Origin: Bacteroidales bacterium
GTDB taxonomy: Bacteria > Bacteroidota > Bacteroidia > Bacteroidales > UBA3824
DNA: 60,518 bases
Reading direction: 5' to 3'
Assembly: GCA_017543645.1 (NCBI GenBank)
Contig: JAFYFR010000134.1
Coordinates: forward strand, 1 to 60,518
The translations under genes were made by a program, and so were the position numbers. Positions 16,634 to 23,773 of the stretch are shown here, in pieces. Positions within the stretch are counted from its first letter, which is position 1; each line of letters begins with the position of its first letter. A model generated the notes under the pieces. The model saw nothing but the letters and a program-made list of their open reading frames with translations. It was not told the DNA's origin and did no database searches.

Positions 16634-17314
16634 TTAACCTATCCTGCTTATAGTTTTCAGGCGGTTGTAGTCGGTAATTTCCACTTTCTTGCCGCTGATG
16701 GATATTATTTTGTCGGAAGCGAAGTTTCTGAGAGTGTGGATTATCTGTTCTTTGCTGCATCCTGCGAAATTGGCGAGTTCCTGCCTTGAGAACGTAAGGG
16801 TGAACGTGTGCGATTCGTATATTTTTTCGCTTAGGTAGAGGAGTATGTCGGCTATTCGTCCGTTGCTCTGCTTGCGGGCTATGCTGATAAAGTTGTTGAT
16901 AGCTCCACGGAACATCTGCGTGGAAAGTCCCATAATGTCGAACATGAAGTTGCGGTTGTTGAGCATCAGGAGCTTGAATCTCGAAAGGTTGATAGCGCAG
17001 CCTGTGCAGTCGGTCACCGCCCTTATGGTAAAGTAGTTGACATCTTCGTTGAGAATGTTGGCGAGACCGAGAAGTGTCTGAGCCTTGTCGATAGCCACAA
17101 TAAATTCACGTTCGTTGTCTTCGAGTACGAATTTGACGATACCAGAAGACAGGTACACAAGGTCGTTGCATTTAAAGCCTTGCTGTAATATTATGTCGCC
17201 TTTCTGGTATCGGTGCAGCTTTGTCTGGCTGATGAGCGAGTTGACATCGCTTTCCGACAGACCTCGGCAAAGCAGCTCTTTAAGTTTGCATTGGTCGCAT
17301 TGTTTGTAGTTCAT
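16634..17314 (-). CDS. Crp/Fnr family transcriptional regulator with FNR-like cysteines
   Basis: The 226 residues comprise an N-terminal cyclic-nucleotide-type beta-roll (about 25-125), a dimer helix (about 125-150) and a winged helix-turn-helix (about 175-215, FSRQELANFAGCSKEQIIHT). Cysteines lie at 6, 9 and 16 (CDQCKLKELLC) and at 103 and 106 (TDCTGC). FNR holds its oxygen-sensing 4Fe-4S cluster with C20, C23, C29 and C122, so the spacing is similar. This makes a redox or oxygen sensor plausible, but no spectroscopic fact can be read from sequence. It lies 9 bases after the RelA/SpoT gene and is the last gene of the tsaD - channel - rsh - crp operon. Confidence 0.85.
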   Translation of the reverse strand: MNYKQCDQCKLKELLCRGLSESDVNSLISQTKLHRYQKGDIILQQGFKCNDLVYLSSGIVKFVLEDNEREFIVAIDKAQTLLGLANILNEDVNYFTIRAVTDCTGCAINLSRFKLLMLNNRNFMFDIMGLSTQMFRGAINNFISIARKQSNGRIADILLYLSEKIYESHTFTLTFSRQELANFAGCSKEQIIHTLRNFASDKIISISGKKVEITDYNRLKTISRIG

Positions 17315-17323
17315 GTTTTTTAT

Positions 17324-19564
17324 TTATTGTTGTGCATTTAAACTTAGTATACCATCGATTTCTGATAATTTTTTAACCAATTTGTCGAGATGTGTCTGTG
17401 TGCGTACATAAACCTCAATCCAGCCAGAGAAACTTGTGTCGTCGCTTTCTATGTGAATAGTCTTAAGATTGAGTTCCACCTCTTGCGATATGGTCATTAT
17501 AATTTTTTGTGCTATGCCCTTCTGGTCTACGCCCTCGAACGAGATTTTGGCAGTGCCAGACAGCTCTCTGTGGGTCCGCCACGATACAGGGATAAGCAGG
17601 CTCGGATTTTCTCTGATTTTCGACACTGCGTAGAGGCATTTTTGCTTGTGGATAAATACGGTGTGTTTTTCACGGTCGATAAGTCCCACGGCATCGTCGC
17701 CCGGAATCGGGTTGCAGCAGTCGGCAAGTTCGTAGTTGTTTTCGAGGTCTTCGCCGATGATGTATTTCGATACGTCAGAGTCGGATCTCTGCGTTTCGTT
17801 TGTTACTCCGAGCTGAAGTTTCCAGAACCTTACAAATGTGCTGGTTGCAAATTTCTTGATTTGCTGTTCCAACTCTTCGGGCGTGATTTTCTGGTTTGAA
17901 ATCCTTGTGAGCAAGTCGGTCTTGGTAAGGCACGAAAATATCTGTATAAGCTTGTTAGTTACTTCTATTTCGTTGATAATCCGATATTTGCGTATTAGGT
18001 TGTGCAGCAGTCGCTGACCTTCGGCAATTTCCACCTTTAAGAAGTCGTGCAGCTGCTCTTTGAGTATCTCCACTGCCTTGTCGGTGTGGACAATTGACAG
18101 CCATTCGGGTTTTGGTTTGGTGCGGTTCGACGTAACGGTTTCCACGAGGTCGCCGTTCTGAAGCCTTGTGCCTATGGTTACCATCTTGTGGTTTACTTTT
18201 GCGCCAATGCACGAGCTTGCTTTTTCGGGGTCGGCATAATATGCGTAGTCGAGCACTGTTGCGCCTTGCGGCAGGGTGGTTATAGTGCCGTCTTGCGAGT
18301 ACACCGATATGTCGTCTGATGTGAGGAACTTGAAATCTTCCGAAAAGTTGAACTCTACCGAATTTGGGGATTCGAGTTTCTGTTTCAGGGCTTTGAGCTT
18401 GTCGTCAAAGTCTTTGCGCTTGTCAGAGATTCCCTTGTATTTCCAGTGCGCTGCAAAACCGTATTCTGCTATTTCGTCCATGCGCTGGCTGCGGATTTGG
18501 ATTTCAACCCACACCTTGTTCTTATCGTCGTAGACAGTGAGGTGGTATGCCTCGTAGCCGTTTTCTTTTGGCATGGTAATCCAGTCGCGGGTGCGCTCGG
18601 GATGTACGTAGAAATCCTCGCTGATGATTTTTACAATGTAGAGGCACTCCTCTTTTTCTCGCTCGGGATTATTTGGGGTGAAAATTATGCGTATAGCGAA
18701 CTTGTCGTAAACTTCATCGAACGTAACTTTTTTCTTCTGCATCTTCTGATATATGGAGTAGATGCTTTTTGGGCGTCCTTTGAGGTCGAACTTGATGTTG
18801 TTTTTCGACAGTTTTGCTATAATGGGCAGAGTAAACTTGTTGATAAATTTTTTGCGCTCGCTTTCGGTGAGCTGCAGTTTTGACAGTATCTCGTCGTAAG
18901 CTTTTCGGTTTAGAAACTTGAACGAGAGGTTTTCCAGCTCGGTTTTAATTTTGTTGAGGCCTAACCTGTGGGCGAGGGTTACGTAAATCTGTGATGTTTC
19001 GTAAGCCACTTGGTACTGGGTGTCTTTTGGTTTTATTTCCAATGTCCGCAGGTTTGACAGACGGTCGGCCAGTTTTATGAGTATGATTCTGAGGTCGTTG
19101 GTAAGGCCGAGTATTATTTTTTTGTACACCTCTGGTTCGGAGTCTTTAAAATATTCCGAAGTACCCTTGATTCTTGCCAGGGAATCTACGATGTTGGCGA
19201 GCTGAGGTCCGAACATCTGCCGTATGTCCTCGATTTTCAGCTCAGTATGTATAGTGATTTCGTGCAGCAATGCACCGGCGGCTCCAGTTGAGTCTAATCC
19301 GATGTCCTGCACCACTATGCTCATCACGTCGAAGAGGTGATAGATAAAGCTGTCGCCGGTGGTGCGTTTTTGTCCGTGATGCACCCTCTTGGCCACGTCG
19401 TATGCCTTGCGCACAAGTTCCTTGTCGCTTTCTTTGGGGAAATAGAGGCTGCTCGCAAGCATACGCTCAAACATTTCGTCGGTATCTTCCTCCGAGAATG
19501 CCTTGCGGTGCAGTACTGTTTCGGCCGGCGTTTTTTCCGTTAGGTAGGTGGATGAGGCAGACAT
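17324..19564 (-). CDS. relA: RelA/SpoT family (p)ppGpp synthetase with degenerate hydrolase domain
   Basis: The 746 residues have the full long-RSH order: HD region (about 50-200), synthetase (about 255-385), TGS (about 425-485), helical region, and ACT at the C-terminus. The synthetase motifs are kept: GRPKSIYSIYQKM, YDKFAIRII, MPKENGYEAYH and VEIQIRSQRMDEIAEYGFAAHW. In the HD region the usual HDxxEDT reads H101-E-I-T-I-H-T, and DRLHN reads DRLSN, so metal binding and hydrolysis are probably lost. It should make (p)ppGpp during stress and leave hydrolysis to a second RSH elsewhere. TGS and ACT suggest ribosome control as in RelA. It lies 3 bases after the channel gene and 9 before crp. The relA symbol reflects this inferred synthetase-only role. 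Confidence 0.88.
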   Translation of the reverse strand: MSASSTYLTEKTPAETVLHRKAFSEEDTDEMFERMLASSLYFPKESDKELVRKAYDVAKRVHHGQKRTTGDSFIYHLFDVMSIVVQDIGLDSTGAAGALLHEITIHTELKIEDIRQMFGPQLANIVDSLARIKGTSEYFKDSEPEVYKKIILGLTNDLRIILIKLADRLSNLRTLEIKPKDTQYQVAYETSQIYVTLAHRLGLNKIKTELENLSFKFLNRKAYDEILSKLQLTESERKKFINKFTLPIIAKLSKNNIKFDLKGRPKSIYSIYQKMQKKKVTFDEVYDKFAIRIIFTPNNPEREKEECLYIVKIISEDFYVHPERTRDWITMPKENGYEAYHLTVYDDKNKVWVEIQIRSQRMDEIAEYGFAAHWKYKGISDKRKDFDDKLKALKQKLESPNSVEFNFSEDFKFLTSDDISVYSQDGTITTLPQGATVLDYAYYADPEKASSCIGAKVNHKMVTIGTRLQNGDLVETVTSNRTKPKPEWLSIVHTDKAVEILKEQLHDFLKVEIAEGQRLLHNLIRKYRIINEIEVTNKLIQIFSCLTKTDLLTRISNQKITPEELEQQIKKFATSTFVRFWKLQLGVTNETQRSDSDVSKYIIGEDLENNYELADCCNPIPGDDAVGLIDREKHTVFIHKQKCLYAVSKIRENPSLLIPVSWRTHRELSGTAKISFEGVDQKGIAQKIIMTISQEVELNLKTIHIESDDTSFSGWIEVYVRTQTHLDKLVKKLSEIDGILSLNAQQ

Positions 19565-19567
19565 AAG

Positions 19568-20449
19568 CTATTCTGTTAATTTGTGTCCGCAGTAGGGACA
19601 GTATTTTTGATGATCGTTATGTGAGTGTGTTCCTATTGTGTCGTTATCCCCTTCGGATTTCGAAGGATGCTCTTTTTCCCTGTTCTTGTGGTTGAGTTTC
19701 TCTAAAAAACCTGCGCTGATAATACCCGTTGGCAATGCCACAAGACCTATGCCAAGAAAAGCAATTATTCCGCCGATAAGCCTTCCCATGCCGGTTACCG
19801 GAAATACATCGCCGTAGCCCACTGTGGTAAGAGTAACTATCGACCACCAAATGCACGAAAGCACGTTTGGAAAATGGTCTGGCTGTGCCTTGTTTTCGGC
19901 GTAAAACATTAAAAACGAAGCTATTATCATAACGATAATAATCACAAAGCAGGTTACGCCAAGTTCTGAGCGTTTTTCTGACATGACCGATTTTATAAGT
20001 TCCAGCGAATTGTTGTAACGCGTTATCTTAAAGAGTCTTAAAAATCTTAATAAGCGCAATGTCGTAACGATTCTTAGGTCTAAATTGGTAAAAGGCATAT
20101 AGAACGGCAGAATGGCAAGCAGGTCGATAAGTCCGTAAAACGAGAACATGTATTTTAATATGCTTTTGATTCTGTTGCCGCATGGATAGGCCAAGTCGGC
20201 AGTGAGCAGGCGCAGTATGTATTCGATTGTAAACACGGCAATAACAAGTATCTCGAATGAGTGAAAATAAATCATGTATGGCTCGTAAACAGTTTTGACA
20301 GTTTCCAAAATCATGGTTACAACATTGATAAGTATCAATGTCATAATAAAATAGTTAAAATATTTTGGAAAACCTTTGTCGCGGGTTGCCTCGCTAAAGA
20401 GCGAGAACAATTTCTGCCTGATTGCCGATACCTGCTGTTGCTGTTCCAT
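19568..20449 (-). CDS. Voltage-gated-type potassium channel / ion transporter
   Basis: The 293 residues contain six membrane helices. The S4 segment is arginine-rich (LRIVTTLRLLRFLRLFKITR, about 125-145), and the pore loop carries the K+ selectivity filter TVGYGD (about 213-218) before S6. This is a Kv-like single-subunit channel that would form a tetramer in the inner membrane. The C-terminus is short and ends in a histidine-rich stretch and KYCPYCGHKLTE, which resembles half a zinc ribbon; no RCK or cyclic-nucleotide domain is present. It lies 2 bases after tsaD and 3 bases before the RSH gene, in one operon. Confidence 0.88.
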   Translation of the reverse strand: MEQQQQVSAIRQKLFSLFSEATRDKGFPKYFNYFIMTLILINVVTMILETVKTVYEPYMIYFHSFEILVIAVFTIEYILRLLTADLAYPCGNRIKSILKYMFSFYGLIDLLAILPFYMPFTNLDLRIVTTLRLLRFLRLFKITRYNNSLELIKSVMSEKRSELGVTCFVIIIVMIIASFLMFYAENKAQPDHFPNVLSCIWWSIVTLTTVGYGDVFPVTGMGRLIGGIIAFLGIGLVALPTGIISAGFLEKLNHKNREKEHPSKSEGDNDTIGTHSHNDHQKYCPYCGHKLTE

Positions 20450-20451
20450 AA

Positions 20452-21471
20452 CTAAAATTTAAGTCGTGCATCGGGAGCTATGTCCATGCCAACGAATTCT
20501 TTTTTAAGAAATTTGTAGTAACCCGCGCCAGCTATCATGGCTGCGTTGTCGGTGGTGTATTTCCGTTCGGGAATGTAAACTTTCCATCCGTAGCGTTTAG
20601 CCTCGAATTTAAGCACTTGGCGGAGTTCTGAGTTTGCTGCCACACCGCCGCCAATAGTGATGCGGTTGATGCCGGTTTGCTCTACTGCCGCCACAAGTTT
20701 TTCTATTAATATAGATGTGATGGTAAACTGCAGCGATGCGCATATATCATTGATATTGTTGTCGATAAAGTTGGGGTCGTCTTTAATCTTGTCGCGGAGT
20801 GTGTAGAGGAACGAAGTCTTTAGTCCGCTGAAACTGAAGTTCAACCCTTCGATATTGGGTTTGGCAAAATGAAAACGTTCGGGGTCGCCATCCTGAGCGT
20901 AACGGTCGATAATTGGGCCTCCCGGATAGCCCAACGCCATTACTTTGGCGCATTTGTCAAACGCCTCGCCGGCAGCGTCGTCGATAGTGGTGCCGATTAT
21001 TTCCATGTCGAAATAATCTTTGACGAGTATGATCTGCGTATGCCCGCCCGATACCAAAAGCGTGAGAAACGGAAAGCCGGGATGGTTTTCGGGTTTGTCT
21101 TTTTCGTGTACAAACTGCGATAGCACATGCCCTTGAAGGTGGTTTACCTCAATCAACGGAATGTCTGCCGAAAGTGCAAAACCTTTGGCAAACGATGTTC
21201 CTACAAGCAGCGAGCCGAGCAAACCAGGACCTCGTGTAAACGCCACTGCACTAATTTGGCTTTTGGTGATTCCCGCTTGCTTGATGGCTTGATCCACCAC
21301 GGGAATTATGTTTTGCTGATGAGCACGCGATGCCAATTCGGGAACAACACCGCCGTAAGCACAGTGTACTGCTTGACTTGCAATTACATTCGATAGCAAA
21401 ACACCTTCGCTAACTATAGCAGCGGAGGTATCATCACACGATGATTCTATTCCTAATATATTAATACTCAA
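20452..21471 (-). CDS. tsaD: tRNA N6-adenosine threonylcarbamoyltransferase
   Basis: The 339-residue protein begins ILGIESSCDDTSAAIV and carries the iron-binding HLQGH (HxxxH) near residue 110. FLTLLVSGGHTQIILVKDY, TTIDDAAGEAFDK, GLKTSFLY and GGGVAANSELR are the remaining Kae1/TsaD motifs, so it is full-length and intact. With TsaB, TsaC and TsaE it makes the t6A modification at position 37 of tRNAs that read ANN codons, an essential step. The partner genes are not in the window. It leads the operon with the K+ channel, RSH and Crp/Fnr genes. Confidence 0.96.
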   Translation of the reverse strand: MSINILGIESSCDDTSAAIVSEGVLLSNVIASQAVHCAYGGVVPELASRAHQQNIIPVVDQAIKQAGITKSQISAVAFTRGPGLLGSLLVGTSFAKGFALSADIPLIEVNHLQGHVLSQFVHEKDKPENHPGFPFLTLLVSGGHTQIILVKDYFDMEIIGTTIDDAAGEAFDKCAKVMALGYPGGPIIDRYAQDGDPERFHFAKPNIEGLNFSFSGLKTSFLYTLRDKIKDDPNFIDNNINDICASLQFTITSILIEKLVAAVEQTGINRITIGGGVAANSELRQVLKFEAKRYGWKVYIPERKYTTDNAAMIAGAGYYKFLKKEFVGMDIAPDARLKF

Positions 21472-21523
21472 TTTATTACCTTTTAAAATAGTGTATTACA
21501 AATTTTGTATAAAGGTATAATAT

Positions 21524-21934
21524 TTATGGTGAAAGAAAAAATTTTTTTTCACCATAATATCCTATTGACACACCCAACCCAATCACAGCCAATGCTATCA
21601 ATATGTATTGAACTATTTCTGTATGAGTAGAAACAATAATTTTGGTATCGAAACCCTCTTGCAAATTAATTATTTGTGATGTTTTTACAGCCACAGAATC
21701 AAAAATAATAAGCGCCACTGTCCATACATCCTTCAAAATCATAATAGAAATGATATTGATATGCGAGTGTATCATCAACTTGTAATATCCGCACGAATAT
21801 AGACATGGCTTTATTGTATCTCTCATTGACGGCGAGAAATAAACCCAAAAACCATCTTTGTTGTTCCTATTGCCGTTTACCGTTCCAAAAGCCGAAATCT
21901 CTTTATTGACAGCGTGACATAATGGCAGTGACAC
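21524..21934 (-). CDS. Hypothetical protein with C-terminal membrane helix, possibly a remnant
   Basis: A 136-codon frame starting at a GTG lies upstream of tsaD on the same strand. It has two hydrophobic segments (INIISIMILKDVWTVALIIF and IVQYILIALAVIGLGVSIGY) and ends KKFFLSP. The base composition is AT-richer than its neighbours. The N-terminus is not a signal peptide, and the region upstream shows no clear promoter. It may be a small membrane gene or a decayed one; I do not recognise a family. The rest of 21472-22073 holds only the alcohol dehydrogenase promoter. Confidence 0.4.
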   Translation of the reverse strand: MSLPLCHAVNKEISAFGTVNGNRNNKDGFWVYFSPSMRDTIKPCLYSCGYYKLMIHSHINIISIMILKDVWTVALIIFDSVAVKTSQIINLQEGFDTKIIVSTHTEIVQYILIALAVIGLGVSIGYYGEKKFFLSP

Positions 21935-22009
21935 ACGTTATTGCGTTTTGCGTTGATGATGTATTTTTAAAGGTTTTGATAATCCCCACAATTATCTTCA
22001 ATTTTTGTA

Positions 22010-22038
22010 TTGCCATTAAAAAATAATCCGTATCTTTA
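22010..22038 (+). promoter_or_regulatory. Promoter for the alcohol dehydrogenase gene
   Basis: TTG at 22010-22012 is followed after 18 bases by TATCTTTA (22031-22038), one mismatch from TAnnTTTG. It lies 35 bases ahead of the start. Confidence 0.5.
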
Positions 22039-22073
22039 AACCGAAAACTTAATATTAAAAAGACACATTAAAA

Positions 22074-23225
22074 ATGAACAATTTCGTATTTCAGAATCCC
22101 GTGAAGGTGATTTTTGGCAAAGGCTCTATCGCTGAGCTGCCTAACAACCTTTATAAGGGCGAAAAAATTATGATGACCTACGGTGGTGGCTCTATCAAGA
22201 AAAACGGAGTTTACGACCAAGTAAAAAAGGCTCTCGAAGGCTTTTCGATTATTGAATTTGGCGGTATCGAGCCCAATCCCGATTTCGACACTTTGATGAA
22301 GGCTGTAAAAATCTGCCGCGAAGAGGGTGTAGGTTTCCTTCTTGCTGTGGGCGGTGGCTCGGTTATCGACGGCACAAAACTTATTGCTGCGGCAGTAGAG
22401 TTTAAAGGCGACCCGTGGGATATTCTTGCCAAAGGTGCTGATTTTGAAGAGGCTTTGCCGATTGCTACGGTTCTTACAATGCCTGCTACAGGTAGTGAAA
22501 TGAACTGCAATGCTGTGATTTCGCGCCGCACCACCAAAGAAAAATTTGCTTTTGGCAGCCCGAAGGTTTATCCTGCTTTTTCGATTCTCGACCCCGAGGT
22601 AGTTTACTCAATTCCCAAACGCCAGAAGGCTAATGGTTTGGCAGATAGCTTTATACATGTTATCGAGCAATATCTCACCGACGACATCGACACTCCAATT
22701 CAAGACCGCTGGGCAGAGGGTGTTTTCAAAACAATTATCGAAACCGCTCCCAAGGTGCTGGTAGACAATCCGCCTTACAACGCCTGCGCCAACTATATGT
22801 GGGCTGCCACTTGCGCTCTCAACTTCTTTATTTGTCCGGGCGTAAATCAGGACTGGTCTACTCACATGATTGGGCACGAGCTTACCGCGCTTTGCGGATT
22901 AGACCACGGCGTAACGCTTTCGATTGTTCTTCCAGGCACAATGCGTGTAATGCGCAACGAGAAAAAGGCTAAACTATTGATGTTTGCTAAAAACGTCTGG
23001 GGCATCACCTCGGGCAGCGACGACGATATTATCGACAAGGCAATAGAAGCCACCGAGAAATTTTTCCAATCGCTCGGCATCAAGACACGTCTAAGCGACT
23101 ACAACATCGGTAAGGACATTGTAGACGAGATATACAACCGTTTTAAATCGCGTGACGCGGAGCTCGGCGAACACGGCATCGTTACCCCCGAAAAGGCTAA
23201 GGCAATCTTGGAGGACAGGTTGTAG
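22074..23225 (+). CDS. Iron-containing alcohol dehydrogenase (YqhD/BDH type)
   Basis: The 383 residues form a group III metal-dependent alcohol dehydrogenase. FGKGSIAELPN and VGGGSVIDGTKLIA (about 95-108) bind the NAD(P)H. LADSFIHVIEQY (D and H) and HMIGHELTALCGLDHG (two H) supply the four metal ligands. MPATGSEMN is the family motif. Overall it most resembles the YqhD/butanol dehydrogenase branch, which reduces aldehydes to alcohols, usually with NADPH; the true substrate is unknown. It has its own promoter and a strong terminator, so it is a single-gene unit convergent with the STAS gene. Confidence 0.92.
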   Translation: MNNFVFQNPVKVIFGKGSIAELPNNLYKGEKIMMTYGGGSIKKNGVYDQVKKALEGFSIIEFGGIEPNPDFDTLMKAVKICREEGVGFLLAVGGGSVIDGTKLIAAAVEFKGDPWDILAKGADFEEALPIATVLTMPATGSEMNCNAVISRRTTKEKFAFGSPKVYPAFSILDPEVVYSIPKRQKANGLADSFIHVIEQYLTDDIDTPIQDRWAEGVFKTIIETAPKVLVDNPPYNACANYMWAATCALNFFICPGVNQDWSTHMIGHELTALCGLDHGVTLSIVLPGTMRVMRNEKKAKLLMFAKNVWGITSGSDDDIIDKAIEATEKFFQSLGIKTRLSDYNIGKDIVDEIYNRFKSRDAELGEHGIVTPEKAKAILEDRL

Positions 23226-23295
23226 TAGCCTGATTATTGTTACTTACGGATTTTTTTTTCATATTTCCATATTCATAAGTTTTAAAGTAAAAACA

Positions 23296-23326
23296 AAAGC
23301 CGCAGATTACAACAATCTGCGGCTTT
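23296..23326. terminator. Bidirectional terminator between convergent genes
   Basis: A perfect 13-bp stem (AAAGCCGCAGATT with AATCTGCGGCTTT) and a 5-base loop has A on one side and T on the other. It ends the alcohol dehydrogenase transcript on one strand and the rpsA-STAS transcript on the other. Confidence 0.9.
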
Positions 23327-23356
23327 ATTCTCGTTTGTATTACGGTTTAAAAAGAC

Positions 23357-23725
23357 TTACTCTTTTTTCATGCTTTCTTTGTTGATAACCTCAACAGCTT
23401 TCTCAACGTTTTCAGTTATTTTGAGCACTGTGTCGAGCTGAGAAATCGAAATCAATCTGTCAACGGCGGGTTGCAAGCCAGTGAGGACGAATATTCCGTT
23501 GGCATTTTTGCAGAGTCTGTTGGCTACCAATATCGCGCTCAACCCTGAACTATCGCAGTAACGCGCTTTCTGTAAGTCGATAATGATGTTTTTTTCACCG
23601 TTTCCGGCAATCAACACCAATTCCGATTTTACCGCTGGTGCAATGTGGGTGTCCAATTTTTCAACCAATATGCTTATTACTGTGTACTTGTCGAATTTGG
23701 TTACTTCAAACTTTTTTTCGTCCAT
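23357..23725 (-). CDS. STAS-domain anti-sigma factor antagonist (SpoIIAA/RsbV-like)
   Basis: The 122 residues form a single STAS domain. CDSSGLSAIL (about 57-66) is the phosphorylation motif of anti-anti-sigma factors, with candidate serines 59 and 60. IIIDLQKARY and FVLTGLQPAVDRLI fit the flanking strands and helix. In partner switching a kinase/anti-sigma phosphorylates this serine and a SpoIIE/RsbU-type PP2C phosphatase removes the phosphate. Five such phosphatase-like genes lie at 43.8-52.6 kb, making this a candidate substrate by inference. It lies 48 bases after rpsA on the same strand with no terminator between, so it is probably co-transcribed with rpsA. No kinase partner is adjacent. 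Confidence 0.88.
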   Translation of the reverse strand: MDEKKFEVTKFDKYTVISILVEKLDTHIAPAVKSELVLIAGNGEKNIIIDLQKARYCDSSGLSAILVANRLCKNANGIFVLTGLQPAVDRLISISQLDTVLKITENVEKAVEVINKESMKKE

Positions 23726-23773
23726 AATTGAGTCTTATTATATTAGTATTAAACAAAGCCGTCAGGCAGTTAA

